DNA from: an uncultured Alphaproteobacteria bacterium
GTDB taxonomy: Bacteria; Pseudomonadota; Alphaproteobacteria; MPNO01; UBA830
Reading direction: 5' to 3'
NCBI GenBank assembly: GCA_913046035.1
Contig: CAJWSW010000016.1
Span: 1-43,774 of the forward strand
Length of the DNA: 43,774 nt
In this document: one piece after another, positions 29,009-38,270 of the stretch
Layout: the number at the start of each line of letters is the position of its first letter
How positions within the stretch are numbered: the stretch's first letter is position 1
Notes under the pieces: generated by a model
Told to the model about the DNA's origin: nothing
The model's database searches: none
Seen by the model: the letters and a program-made list of their open reading frames with translations, nothing else
Made by a program: the position numbers and the translations under genes

Positions 29009-30916
29009 ATGTGCGGCATAGCAGGCTTAGTCGGGTCATGGAAACCGTCACTTGTGTCTGCGATGACAGAGGTAATATCCCATCGCGGTCCCGATGGCGC
29101 CGGATTGTGGTCAGATAACGGCATCGCCCTTGGTCACCGGCGTTTATCAATCATTGACCTTTCTGCTGCTGCTGCCCAACCAATGCACACCCCTGATGGG
29201 CGCTATGTGCTGACATATAACGGTGAGATTTACAATCATCGCGAACTGAGGAACAACCTAGAAAATCTTGGAGTTACGTTCCGTACGTCCTCTGATACGG
29301 AGGTTCTGCTTCATTTATTCGCCCGCGAAGGACTGCCTTGCCTTGAAAAACTAAATGGTATTTTCTCCTTTGCGATTTGGGATCGGGAAAACCGCACACT
29401 CTCATTGGCCCGAGACCACTTGGGTGTAAAGCCGCTTTATTACGCGATGTTGCCGCAGGGTTTTCTTTTTGCATCTGAATTGAAAGCACTCACCCTATGT
29501 TCAGATCTCCCACGTGATATCGACCCAGCGACGGTAGGCGACCATCTTGGTTACCTTTGGACAGCTAGTGAGCGTACGATGCTCCAAAGTGTAAAAAAGT
29601 TGCGACCCGGCTGCACGATTAAAATATCTGCTGACGGCGAACTAACGCATGGCCGGTTCTACCGGCCGCCCCAGTTTGACCCGACAAATCCATCGACCAA
29701 CATCGACCCAGCCGCTTTGCAGATGCAGATAGACCGCATAGTTTCCGATCAGATGATAGCGGATGTCGAGGTCGGTGCGCTGCTGTCAGGCGGTGTCGAC
29801 TCAAGCGCTATCGTCGCTTCAATGTGCCATGCCGCCGAACCAAGTAAGATTACCGCATTTTGCGCGGCGGTAAAAAGACCGGCGACCGGGACCGATAATT
29901 TTGGTGATGACCAGGCCTATGCTCGGATCGTTGCCGAAAATCTCGGTATAAAACTGATCGAGGTGCCAACAGACGTTGATCTGATCAACGCGCTCCCTAA
30001 CATGGTATGGCAGTTAGACGAGCCGACTGCCGATTTTGCCGCCGCACAGACGTTAATGCTTGCCCGAGAGGCGCGTGAAAATGGCGTTAAAGTGCTCCTT
30101 TCAGGTGTTGGTGGTGATGACCTATTCACCGGCTATGGTCGCCACACAGCAGCTTTGATCTGGGCTATTACAAATCGGGCACCGTGGGTCAGGTCTCTAG
30201 GTGCATCAGTTCTAGGCAAATTCTCGTCTTCCAGCATTTTTAGTCGCCGACTGCATCGGCTCGGCGCGCTTTTGTCAATGGAACAGGACGAAATGCTAGC
30301 TGACGGGATGAGTTATTCGACGATTAATGCGGAGCGTCGTAGGATTTTACTCGCACCAGGTGTAGCGGAGGCGATGCCGGCGGATGGTATCGCCGAGGGA
30401 ATACGCAACTCCTTAGATGCGACGCGTGGGCGCCACCCGGTCGAGAGGTTTCTTGATCTCGAACTCAATGGTTTCCTGCCAGATCATAATCTGAATTATA
30501 CTGATAAGATGGCTATGCAAGCTGGCGTAGAGGTGCGCGTGCCACTAGTTGATCATCGGCTCGTAGAATTCGCGATGCAAATTCCACTATCCGCGAAAAT
30601 CTCATTACGCGAGACAAAGAAAATCCTTCGAGCGTCGCAACGGGTGCGTCTACCCACTGACGTTTTGACAAGGCCAAAACAAGGATTTGGGGTGCCTGTG
30701 CGGCATTGGCTGCAGGGCGAGGCCCGTGATTTACTAGAAGATCTTACCTCGCCCGTAACTATTGCTTCACGCGGTTTGTTTAATCCGGATGCTGTGACTG
30801 CTTTGAAATCGGATTTTCAGGCGAGCCGGGTTGATGCTGCCTTTACTTTATTTCCAATTATGGCGATCGAATTATGGTGTCGGTCATTGGAAAGCGCGGA
30901 GACAGTTCCTACTTAA
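29009..30916 (+). CDS. Asparagine synthetase (glutamine-hydrolysing) type amidotransferase, copy 2
   Basis: This is a 635-residue AsnB-family protein, clearly different in sequence from copy 1. It starts MCGIAGLVGSW (Cys2 nucleophile) and has SHRGPDGAG, GHRRLSIIDLSAAAAQPM, YNGEIYNHRELR and TSSDTEVLLHLF. The ATP-pyrophosphatase loop LLSGGVDSSAIVASM is canonical, and VLLSGVGGDDLFTGYGRH and YTDKMAMQAGVEVRVPLVDH follow. It fits the exopolysaccharide/LPS amidotransferase subgroup better than the dedicated asparagine enzyme, given its neighbours (two-domain oxidoreductase, heparinase-like protein). The acceptor substrate is unknown. No clear ribosome site precedes the ATG. Confidence 0.92.
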   Translation: MCGIAGLVGSWKPSLVSAMTEVISHRGPDGAGLWSDNGIALGHRRLSIIDLSAAAAQPMHTPDGRYVLTYNGEIYNHRELRNNLENLGVTFRTSSDTEVLLHLFAREGLPCLEKLNGIFSFAIWDRENRTLSLARDHLGVKPLYYAMLPQGFLFASELKALTLCSDLPRDIDPATVGDHLGYLWTASERTMLQSVKKLRPGCTIKISADGELTHGRFYRPPQFDPTNPSTNIDPAALQMQIDRIVSDQMIADVEVGALLSGGVDSSAIVASMCHAAEPSKITAFCAAVKRPATGTDNFGDDQAYARIVAENLGIKLIEVPTDVDLINALPNMVWQLDEPTADFAAAQTLMLAREARENGVKVLLSGVGGDDLFTGYGRHTAALIWAITNRAPWVRSLGASVLGKFSSSSIFSRRLHRLGALLSMEQDEMLADGMSYSTINAERRRILLAPGVAEAMPADGIAEGIRNSLDATRGRHPVERFLDLELNGFLPDHNLNYTDKMAMQAGVEVRVPLVDHRLVEFAMQIPLSAKISLRETKKILRASQRVRLPTDVLTRPKQGFGVPVRHWLQGEARDLLEDLTSPVTIASRGLFNPDAVTALKSDFQASRVDAAFTLFPIMAIELWCRSLESAETVPT

Positions 30917-31160
30917 AATGACAGTGACATCCGCACTCGCCCACTTTGGGTCAAAAATTGACGGGCCTTTTGTGTTTCATGCGGAAATAATATTATTTGT
31001 AATAGCCAAAGGTCTCCGAAATAAACATGTGCTAGTCGATCTCATTTATGGAACACTTGGGGGTTCCCGCCGTTTAGTTTTGGTTTATGCACGCTGATGG
31101 TTGCGCCTCACCCGATTGACAGCATAAATTGCGGTCGGCTTTAACGAATTGAATGCGCAG

Positions 31161-33329
31161 ATGAAACAGGTTGTACAGAGCGCTAGATCAGGCAATCTGG
31201 AGCTTAAAGAGGTTCCGGTAGACCGTGTGCGTCCGGGTAACATCCTAGTGCGGACTAGGGCGTCACTTATCTCTGCAGGGACTGAGCGGATGGTTGTCCA
31301 ATTCGCTAAAAAGTCGCTTCCGGCTAAGGCAAAGGAGCGCCCAGACCTAGTCAAAAAGGTTCTCGACAAGGCAGCCCGCGATGGTGTCAGCGCGACAATG
31401 CGTGCCGTCATGGCGCGGCTTGATGAGCCTTTACCACTCGGCTATTCGGCGGTTGGTGATGTGGTTGAGGTAGGCGCTGGTCTCGAAGGTAAATTTCAGG
31501 TTGGCCAACGGATAGCTATCGCGGGCGCTGGTCTCGCCAACCACGCCGAATTAAATAACGTGCCTGAAAATCTCTGCGCGTTGGTGCCTGAAGACGTCAA
31601 CGACGAAGAAGCTTGTTTTGGCACAATCGGTGCTGTAGCCATGAACGCAGTTCGCCTCTTAGAGCCGCAGTTGGGCGATGTGATTGCAGTAATTGGCGCA
31701 GGGTTGGTCGGCCAGCTAGCAGCACAGTTTGCAGACCTTGCTGGCTGTAGAGTGGTGGTTCTTGATTATAATCCGGAGAGACTAAAACTAGCTAAATATG
31801 CTGGTGCGGAACTAACCATTAATCTTGGCGATGGTGATCCAACAGCGGCGATAATGAATTTATCAGGCGGACGCGGGTGTGACGGCATCGTCATTGCGGC
31901 GGCGACCGATAGCAGTGCTCCATTCAATACGGCGGCTTCGATCGCGCGTGACAAGGGTACTATTAGTCTGGTTGGCATGACAGGCACGGAATTTGAATAC
32001 CGCACGTTTATGAAAAAAGAATTATCAGTGGTGGTGGCGCGCTCATACGGGCCAGGTCGGTACGACCTCGACTATGAAAGCCGAAACATTAAATTTCCAG
32101 TTGGCTTCGTCCGCTGGACTGAAACGCGTAACTTGGAAGAGTCTGTACGTCTAATGTCAAGATGCCGCGACCACCGACTGCAGGTTGAACAGATGATCAC
32201 GCATAAGTTTCCGTTTGCGCAAGCAGAAAGAGCATATGAATTGGTTACCAATAATACGGAGCCGCATCTCGGTGTGATTCTTGAATACGGCACCAAGGCG
32301 CGTGCAAAATCACCTAGCCTGCGAATACCGGCAGTTACTTCAAGTGGGAAGATAAGGGCGGAGAAATGCGTGCTCGGCGTTATCGGCGCCGGTAATTTTG
32401 CCCGCACAGTCCTGCTACCTAGATTAAGAAAAATGGATAATGTTGAATTGCATACGCTCGTTACTCAACGTGGTATCTCAGCTAATTATGCGAAAGAAAA
32501 ATTTGGTTTCAGGCACGCCGACACCAGTGAGGCAGCCGTTTTTAACAATTCTGATATAAACGCGGTCTTGATCGCTACTCCCCATTCCAACCATGCATCA
32601 TTAACCGCCGGTGCATTAAACGCTGGAAAGAACGTATTAGTAGAAAAACCGCTAGCACTGGACCGAACACAATTAAACACTGTTATTCGTGCTCGGCAAG
32701 AATCTGATGCCTTCTTTTCGGTCGGTTTTAATCGGCGCTTCGCGCCATTAGCAAAGCAGACACGTGATAGATTGGCACAAGCGGGCGGCACCAAATATGT
32801 ATTGCTTCGTGTTAACGCGGGCCGCCTACCGGAAGACTCCTGGCAGAACACCCCCGAGGAAGGCAAAGGTCGCATTCTTGGTGAGGTCTGTCATTTCGTT
32901 GATCTCGCGCGTTACCTTATCGGTGATAAGATACAAAAAGTTCAAGCAGCAGCAACTTCGGTGTCGCAGGGCGTTTGTGAAGATCTTACGGTTTCGCTAA
33001 ACTTTGCTGAAGGTAGCTTGGCCACGGTGGCTTATACGGCACTTGGCGATACTGCTTATTCGAAGGAGATGATCGAGAGTTTTGCTGGTGGTACGGTAAT
33101 TAATATAAATGATTTTCGAGGTTTAACTGTTACGACAGCGGGTAAGACAGTTAAACAGGGTCGGTCAAGGATGCAGGATAAGGGTCATTCGGCTGAACTG
33201 AAGTCTTTTGTAGAGGCAGTTGTTGCCGGAAGCCCGGCCCCAGTAGATGAGGCAGAGATAGTGGAATCGAGCTTTGCGACGATTGCCATTCTTGAGTCCC
33301 TGCAACAAGGCGGCCCGGTTATCCTTTGA
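31161..33329 (+). CDS. Two-domain oxidoreductase: MDR (alcohol-dehydrogenase-like) fused to Gfo/Idh/MocA
   Basis: This 722-residue fusion is often found in polysaccharide gene clusters. Residues 1-380 form a medium-chain dehydrogenase: LISAGTERM near the N terminus, PLGYSAVGDVVEVG, and the NAD(P) loop VIGAGLVGQLAAQFADLAG. The catalytic zinc cysteine normally expected in this fold is not obvious. Residues from about 405 form a Gfo/Idh/MocA domain with VLGVIGAGNFARTVLLPRL, IATPHSNHASLTAGALNAGK, VEKPLALDR and EVCHFVDLARYL. The ATG at 31161 is chosen over the in-frame TTG at 31149 because it gives the typical MKQVVQSARSGNLELKEVP start. It probably acts on a nucleotide-activated or glycan sugar. 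The next gene starts 24 bases later. Confidence 0.9.
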   Translation: MKQVVQSARSGNLELKEVPVDRVRPGNILVRTRASLISAGTERMVVQFAKKSLPAKAKERPDLVKKVLDKAARDGVSATMRAVMARLDEPLPLGYSAVGDVVEVGAGLEGKFQVGQRIAIAGAGLANHAELNNVPENLCALVPEDVNDEEACFGTIGAVAMNAVRLLEPQLGDVIAVIGAGLVGQLAAQFADLAGCRVVVLDYNPERLKLAKYAGAELTINLGDGDPTAAIMNLSGGRGCDGIVIAAATDSSAPFNTAASIARDKGTISLVGMTGTEFEYRTFMKKELSVVVARSYGPGRYDLDYESRNIKFPVGFVRWTETRNLEESVRLMSRCRDHRLQVEQMITHKFPFAQAERAYELVTNNTEPHLGVILEYGTKARAKSPSLRIPAVTSSGKIRAEKCVLGVIGAGNFARTVLLPRLRKMDNVELHTLVTQRGISANYAKEKFGFRHADTSEAAVFNNSDINAVLIATPHSNHASLTAGALNAGKNVLVEKPLALDRTQLNTVIRARQESDAFFSVGFNRRFAPLAKQTRDRLAQAGGTKYVLLRVNAGRLPEDSWQNTPEEGKGRILGEVCHFVDLARYLIGDKIQKVQAAATSVSQGVCEDLTVSLNFAEGSLATVAYTALGDTAYSKEMIESFAGGTVININDFRGLTVTTAGKTVKQGRSRMQDKGHSAELKSFVEAVVAGSPAPVDEAEIVESSFATIAILESLQQGGPVIL

Positions 33330-33353
33330 TAGTGCCGCGGCAGGATAAATAAC

Positions 33354-35168
33354 GTGGCGCTTGGCCGCCTTTGGCGCACCGTCCGTTATATAACGGGGGA
33401 ACAATGGGTTTATCGTTTTGTGTGCCGCAGCCGTCGCATCGCGATGGGTTGTTTCCCCGGCGTTAGCCAACGTTGGACTGCGAGGGCGGCTCACAAGTTG
33501 CCGCTGCCCGAAGTTACAAATCCAGAGTCTGTTTCTATTGGTGAAATAATTTTGATTTTGCAGCGCTCGGTGCATGGTGAGACTTATCAGAGTGCGCGGC
33601 ATGGCAAGTTTAGGTTACTCAACCGAGAGTACGATTTTGGCAGTATAGAAAATATCCAATGGCGTGGTGATTTTGATGAGGGCAATAACCCATTAAGGCG
33701 TATGAACCTAGCCTATATGGGTTACGTCGTGCCACTTCTGGCGAATGGCAAACCAGAAGATCTGCAGGTTGTGCGCAGGTTGCTTGCTTCGTTTGTATCA
33801 AAAAATAGCTGGTCTGAGCCCGGCGTGTTCTCTGATGTGTGGAACACTTACACGGTCAGTCATCGCTTGATTAATCTGTTATCAGGCCTCGCATTGTATC
33901 GGCGGGCAGGTGGTGCCTCTGATAATGTTACAGAGCGTAAAATTCTCGAACACACACGGTTTTGTGCGGCTTTTATCTACGCAAACCTTGAGCGAGATCT
34001 GCAGTTCAATCATCTCATGAAAAATTTTGTCGCGTTGACAGTTTATTCCGCGATGTGTGAGACCAAACCGTTGGCTTTCTCGTTTTTGCGAACTGCAGTT
34101 CCGCGCTCAATCTGCCAAAATATCCTGGCTGATGGCGGACACATAGAAAGAAGTCCAATGTACCACATCCTTTCATTGCTTGATATGCGTGTATTCGCCG
34201 CGAGCCGTCTTCATAGCGATGTATGGAAACTTCTGTTGGATAAGACTATTTGTAGGATGACCGCAGCGCTTTCGGCGATGACCTTGGCCGATGGTGAAAT
34301 TGCGTTGATGAACGACTCATGGGCTGGCGAGGCGCCAACGCCTAGCGATTTAATTGCAAATACGGCGCTCAAGGCTGGTCGGCTGCCTTTGACAGGGTAT
34401 GAATCGCTGCGGGGCGGCGGAGACTCAGTAGTGTTTGACTGTGGACCGTGTGGGCCGGATAAAAATCCCGGGCATGCCCATGCCGACTTTCTGTCCATTG
34501 AGTCTACGGTTGCCGGTAAGCGGTTTCTGGTGGACACCGGCGTGCCGACTTATACTGCCGGAGATCTGCGCGACGCGGCCCGGTCAGCGGCCGCACACAA
34601 CGGGCCACGTTTGGTTGGCGAAGAACCACTTGAATTCTGGAAATCTTTCCGTGTAGGTCGGCGCGGCTATGCAGGCCTGCTCGATACGTCTCGCCTAGCC
34701 GATCTTGCCCCCTTTCAGACAGCTGGCTGGCAGAGTGGGTATGCTTATCTGAAAACAGATGTTCGGCGCTTTATTGGGCTGTGGCCTGGTCGTGCTCTGC
34801 TGGTGGCTGATCTTTGGCTTGGGTCAGCAGAAAATGCCTCAGTTCGATTTCTCATTTCGGGCGACTGGGATTTTACAGATAAAGGTGTGTATGAATTCGA
34901 TGAAACGCACATATCGGTTCGGGCGTTGCTGGGATCAATCCCTGACCCTCAAGTCGCGAGCCACTGGACGCGATTTGATGTCAAAGAGACAGCGCATAAG
35001 ATTGATGTTTTGCCGGTTGCTACCGTTCAAGGTGCGCGCAGCGCCGTACTTTTTACTTGGGATAAAGAATTTCAAGAACCCGATCATATTCAGATAAAGA
35101 CTCTATTCGACCAGCTGGGGGAGGCAATTCCTCAAGTGTCGAAAATGGGTTACAACCGATATGTGTAA
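33354..35168 (+). CDS. Heparinase II/III family protein
   Basis: This 604-residue protein has an N-terminal alpha/alpha toroid (with FNHLMKNFVALTVYSAM and GGHIERSPMYHILSLLDM) and a C-terminal beta-sandwich of the heparinase II/III type, marked by NPGHAHADFLSIESTVAGKR and FLVDTGVPTY. Family members are polysaccharide lyases acting on uronic-acid-containing chains. No signal peptide is visible, so its role in this cluster may be intracellular or in biosynthesis. GTG at 33354 is the start used, with a weak ribosome site. It is 24 bases after the two-domain oxidoreductase, a common pairing in capsule/exopolysaccharide clusters. UDP-xylose synthase nearby hints at uronate or pentose sugars. Confidence 0.88.
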   Translation: MALGRLWRTVRYITGEQWVYRFVCRSRRIAMGCFPGVSQRWTARAAHKLPLPEVTNPESVSIGEIILILQRSVHGETYQSARHGKFRLLNREYDFGSIENIQWRGDFDEGNNPLRRMNLAYMGYVVPLLANGKPEDLQVVRRLLASFVSKNSWSEPGVFSDVWNTYTVSHRLINLLSGLALYRRAGGASDNVTERKILEHTRFCAAFIYANLERDLQFNHLMKNFVALTVYSAMCETKPLAFSFLRTAVPRSICQNILADGGHIERSPMYHILSLLDMRVFAASRLHSDVWKLLLDKTICRMTAALSAMTLADGEIALMNDSWAGEAPTPSDLIANTALKAGRLPLTGYESLRGGGDSVVFDCGPCGPDKNPGHAHADFLSIESTVAGKRFLVDTGVPTYTAGDLRDAARSAAAHNGPRLVGEEPLEFWKSFRVGRRGYAGLLDTSRLADLAPFQTAGWQSGYAYLKTDVRRFIGLWPGRALLVADLWLGSAENASVRFLISGDWDFTDKGVYEFDETHISVRALLGSIPDPQVASHWTRFDVKETAHKIDVLPVATVQGARSAVLFTWDKEFQEPDHIQIKTLFDQLGEAIPQVSKMGYNRYV

Positions 35169-35334
35169 GGCGTATTTACCATTTTCGGGTTAGGCTATGT
35201 GGGCTACTCGTTACTTTGCTGAAGACCGAGGACAGGGTACCCATTTCTTGACGTTGGATGCCATCATGACCTGTGTGTTGAAATATATTATCTTCGGTAT
35301 ACTCACCTCATCGCTTATGAGCGGAGATTGATCG

Positions 35335-35904
35335 ATGGATCTCCACGCCTTTTTTGACGAACAACTGGATGAGCACGCTGCGGTTGCATCGGCGGTGCGC
35401 TCGCTCAGAGATGACTTTGTGCGTCTTGCAGAGATTAGCGAAGAAGCAATCAACGCTGGAAAAAAGCTGGTATTGTTCGGCAACGGTGGCAGTGCAAGTG
35501 ATGCCCAACACCTCGCAACTGAGCTGGTCTGTCGATATAAAGTCAATCGCAGAGCATTGCCCGCGATAGCTTTTACTACTGATTCATCGCTGCTAACTGC
35601 TGCGGCAAACGATTTTGGTTACGAGACTGTTTTTTCTCGTCAAGTTGAAGCGCTTTGTAAACCGGGTGATGTAGCTATCGGGATTACCACTTCTGGGCGG
35701 AGCGCTAATGTGACGTTGGCGCTGGAAACGGCGCGCGATCTTGACGTGGTGCCTACCGCACTCACTGGTAAAGATGGTGGTGATTTGGTCGGTCTTGCCG
35801 ATCCCGTCCTGATAGTGCCCTCGCATTCCACCGCCCGAATCCAGGAAATGCACATCACCTTAGGCCAGATGTTATGCGACGTTCTCGAGCAAAGGTGTGT
35901 CTAA
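35335..35904 (+). CDS. gmhA: D-sedoheptulose-7-phosphate isomerase
   Basis: GmhA makes D-glycero-D-manno-heptose 7-phosphate, the first step to ADP-heptose for LPS core. The 189-residue SIS-domain protein has KLVLFGNGGSASDAQHLATE, FTTDSSLLTAAANDFGYE, ITTSGRSANV and the C-terminal IQEMHITLGQMLCDVLE, all diagnostic. It is immediately followed by hldE (one base between stop and start), so the heptose steps are co-translated. Confidence 0.96.
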   Translation: MDLHAFFDEQLDEHAAVASAVRSLRDDFVRLAEISEEAINAGKKLVLFGNGGSASDAQHLATELVCRYKVNRRALPAIAFTTDSSLLTAAANDFGYETVFSRQVEALCKPGDVAIGITTSGRSANVTLALETARDLDVVPTALTGKDGGDLVGLADPVLIVPSHSTARIQEMHITLGQMLCDVLEQRCV

Positions 35905-35905
35905 T

Positions 35906-37360
35906 ATGAGTATCGAGCTACGGGCCCAGATCCGCGCGTTGAAAAAAGCAAGAGTAGTCTGTGTCGGCGACGTGATGCTTGACCGCTTTGTCTACGGAGA
36001 CGTCACGCGTATATCCCCGGAGGGTCCAATTCCTATCTGTCGAGTGCAGAAGGAAACTGCAATGCTTGGTGGGGCTGGGAACGTAGTCCGGAACCTTGTA
36101 GCTCTCGGCGCGTCGGTCGACTTCATTAGCTTAGTTGGTAACGATGATATTGCAAGAGATGTGGACCGTCTTTTGCATGACTTATCAGGTGTGTCGCATA
36201 CACTCACCATGGAGTCTAATCGCCCGACTACTAGCAAAGTGCGGTATGTCGCGGGGGGGCAGCAATTATTACGAGCAGATCGGGAAACTACTGACCCTGT
36301 GCCAGACGCGATCTCGGATATTCTCGCATCTAAAGTTGAAAACGCGCTGCGTGATGCGGCACTGTTAGTTGTATCGGACTACGGAAAAGGCGTCATTACA
36401 AGTCGTCTTGCAACACGGCTCATCGAAATTGCAAGGCAGAAGAACAAGCCGGTGATCGTAGATCCTAAATCAAAAGATTTTGGGCGCTACGCGGGGGCTG
36501 CAATTATTACCCCAAACTTGCGAGAAATGGTGGCGGCCGGAGGTGTTGAACCCGTGACTGAAGACGGTATAGTCTCCGCCGCTCGTACGCTGTTATCTAA
36601 TGTTGGGATTGATGCAATGTTAGTTACTCGTGGGGCGCAAGGCATGTCCCTAGTTTCTGGGGATACCGCACGTCATTTCAAATCCCGGGCACGCGAGGTA
36701 TTTGACGTCTCCGGTGCCGGCGATACGGTGGTAGCTACATTAGCGGCCAGTATAGCTGTCGGGCATTCATACGAAGATGCAGCGCATCTTGCGAACGTCG
36801 CAGCAGGTATCGTCGTGGGAAAGGTTGGCACTGCTGTTTCCTATGCCGAAGATATACTAGCTGAATTGAATGGATCGTTTGAGACGGGCGAGCGCCAAGT
36901 AGTGCGAACTATTGATGCAGCGATGAACCGTATCCACAAATGGAGAGGTAAAGGCGAGAAGGTGGGTTTTACCAATGGCTGTTTTGATCTTTTGCATCCG
37001 GGGCATGTGTCGCTTCTGGCTGAGGCTCGCGGCGCTTGCGACAAGTTGGTTGTTGGTTTGAATTCTGATTGGTCTGTTAAACGTCTTAAGGGTGAAGAGC
37101 GCCCCTCCCAAACTGAACAGGCGCGAGCAGCTGTTCTGTCGTCGTTGGAAACCGTAGACCTTGTAATCATCTTCAGTGAAGATACGCCCGAACTTCTTAT
37201 AAAAGAAATCAAACCGGATGTCCTGGTCAAAGGTGCTGATTACTCAATCGAAGCAGTAATAGGCGCGGATTTTGTGCAGAGTTATGGGGGCGAGATTATT
37301 TTAGTGGAAATTTTGCCCGGATTCAGCACTACAGCGACGATTGCGAGGATGAACTCATAA
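35906..37360 (+). CDS. hldE: Bifunctional D-beta-D-heptose 7-phosphate kinase / D-beta-D-heptose 1-phosphate adenylyltransferase
   Basis: This carries two steps of ADP-heptose synthesis. The PfkB-type kinase domain (about residues 1-325) has the substrate region MLGGAGNVVRNLVALGA and the catalytic FDVSGAGDTVVATLAAS. The C-terminal nucleotidyltransferase has FTNGCFDLLHPGHVSLL (HxGH) and ends STTATIARM. The length of 484 matches full HldE. ATG 35906 is chosen because AAAGG precedes it; an in-frame GTG at 35897 lies inside the gmhA end. The phosphatase gmhB and epimerase hldD genes are not in the window and must lie elsewhere. Confidence 0.95.
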   Translation: MSIELRAQIRALKKARVVCVGDVMLDRFVYGDVTRISPEGPIPICRVQKETAMLGGAGNVVRNLVALGASVDFISLVGNDDIARDVDRLLHDLSGVSHTLTMESNRPTTSKVRYVAGGQQLLRADRETTDPVPDAISDILASKVENALRDAALLVVSDYGKGVITSRLATRLIEIARQKNKPVIVDPKSKDFGRYAGAAIITPNLREMVAAGGVEPVTEDGIVSAARTLLSNVGIDAMLVTRGAQGMSLVSGDTARHFKSRAREVFDVSGAGDTVVATLAASIAVGHSYEDAAHLANVAAGIVVGKVGTAVSYAEDILAELNGSFETGERQVVRTIDAAMNRIHKWRGKGEKVGFTNGCFDLLHPGHVSLLAEARGACDKLVVGLNSDWSVKRLKGEERPSQTEQARAAVLSSLETVDLVIIFSEDTPELLIKEIKPDVLVKGADYSIEAVIGADFVQSYGGEIILVEILPGFSTTATIARMNS

Positions 37361-37485
37361 TTGATCTTGTGACTTGGTATTTCAGGGGGAGTTAAGCTCA
37401 TCTGTGAACGATGTGGCCTCTTTTTGTGTTGGATTTGAGCGACTATCCTCAGATACAGGTATGAATTTTCTAGCGGCAGGGGGAA

Positions 37486-37932
37486 TTAGTTGAATTTTCC
37501 TAGCCTATCGCTAGCTGTTAACGCGAACTGCAATAATTGGCGTCGCTTTCGGTTTCTATTCAGCGTTTTGGCTGTACCTTCGCGACGGACAGCTGCATCG
37601 TAGGGATCAGCAACGATCAGGCCACATTCATTCGGCATAATTTCGATTGGGAAATCCGCGGGCACAGCGAAATAAAATCTTTCGCAAAACGCTAAATATT
37701 CTTGCCACTTGCGGTCGGCTCGGTAATCGGCCACAGAGCTTTTAACTTCCACGATCACAAAACTGCCATTTCTGTCGACTGCTATCACGTCAACGCGCCG
37801 ACCGTTGGATAGCTTGAACTCAGTCAGGGCCCCGAAACCCAAACGTCTGAACAGACGACATACGCCGCGGGTGACAAGCTGTGCAGTTTTTGGTGTGTTA
37901 AATGAAGAGGAAAAAGAACTGATCATAAACAT
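37486..37932 (-). CDS. mmcB: MmcB family DNA repair protein (PD-(D/E)XK nuclease-like)
   Basis: MmcB belongs to a family linked to mitomycin C resistance in Caulobacter and carries a restriction-nuclease-like fold. The 148-residue sequence has RGVCRLFRRLGFGALTEF, then the catalytic core GRRVDVIAVDRNGSFVIVEVK (Asp ... Glu-Val-Lys), RADRKWQEYLAFCERFYFAV and GLIVADPYDAAV, matching the family closely by eye. The start could be ATG 37932 or ATG 37926. It is a single-gene unit convergent with hldE, and possible LexA half-sites overlap the start. Confidence 0.88.
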   Translation of the reverse strand: MFMISSFSSSFNTPKTAQLVTRGVCRLFRRLGFGALTEFKLSNGRRVDVIAVDRNGSFVIVEVKSSVADYRADRKWQEYLAFCERFYFAVPADFPIEIMPNECGLIVADPYDAAVRREGTAKTLNRNRKRRQLLQFALTASDRLGKFN

Positions 37933-37941
37933 AACATAAAC
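37916..37941 (-). promoter_or_regulatory. Possible LexA operator overlapping the mmcB start
   Basis: On the minus strand the sequence reads GTTT-N7-GTTT-N7-GTTC, three half-sites at 11-bp spacing. The alphaproteobacterial LexA box is GTTC-N7-GTTC, so the promoter-distal pair has one mismatch. The site covers the putative mmcB start codons, an unusual but effective place for a repressor. mmcB is a LexA-regulated gene in Caulobacter, which makes the match more believable. Confidence 0.4.
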
Positions 37942-38270
37942 AAATGATGAATATTAGCACAGTACTTTAGAGCTAGTATGATGTTTTGGAAACTCTACGG
38001 TCACATGGAAACAAGATTTTATTCTTTTTAAGATTATTCGGAAGTATTTTGTTCAATACACTAAGAGGGGGTTTAAATGAGGTGGCAATTAGTGCGCCGA
38101 AAAACTTCATCGCATTGATTCGCTTCGACCTGATAGATGTTTTTGGTTCGACGCCTTTGAATTCGTTTCCTGTGAAACAGCAGTAGTGGGTAATTGCGCC
38201 GGTAAAGTGAGTATCGGTAAGTGCGCTTAAGCGAGAAACGGTATCAGGTTTTCATCAGATATTCATAAAA
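37933..38270. other. Divergent intergenic region mmcB / TPR-methyltransferase
   Basis: This 338-base gap separates divergent starts. A 66-codon open frame (37986-38186 plus) shows no recognisable motif and is probably chance. Apart from the LexA-like half-sites at the mmcB end and a short direct repeat (GTAAAGTGAG near 38201 and GTAAGTGCG near 38217) ahead of the methyltransferase gene, nothing stands out. Confidence 0.4.

Noticed and set aside
28530-29021. 163-codon open frame before the second amidotransferase gene
   Set aside because: No domain-like pattern, and it overlaps the first codons of a certain gene; composition looks like chance coding.
30918-31097. 59-codon frame between copy-2 amidotransferase and the oxidoreductase fusion
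   Set aside because: No ribosome site and no family features; the gap is more likely a leader or promoter region.
35276-35303. Promoter-like TTGAAA and TATACT upstream of gmhA
   Set aside because: The spacing is only 14 bases, too short for a normal sigma-70 promoter; not listed as a feature.
37986-38186. 66-codon frame between mmcB and the TPR-methyltransferase
   Set aside because: No ribosome site and no recognisable motif; it lies in the divergent promoter region.
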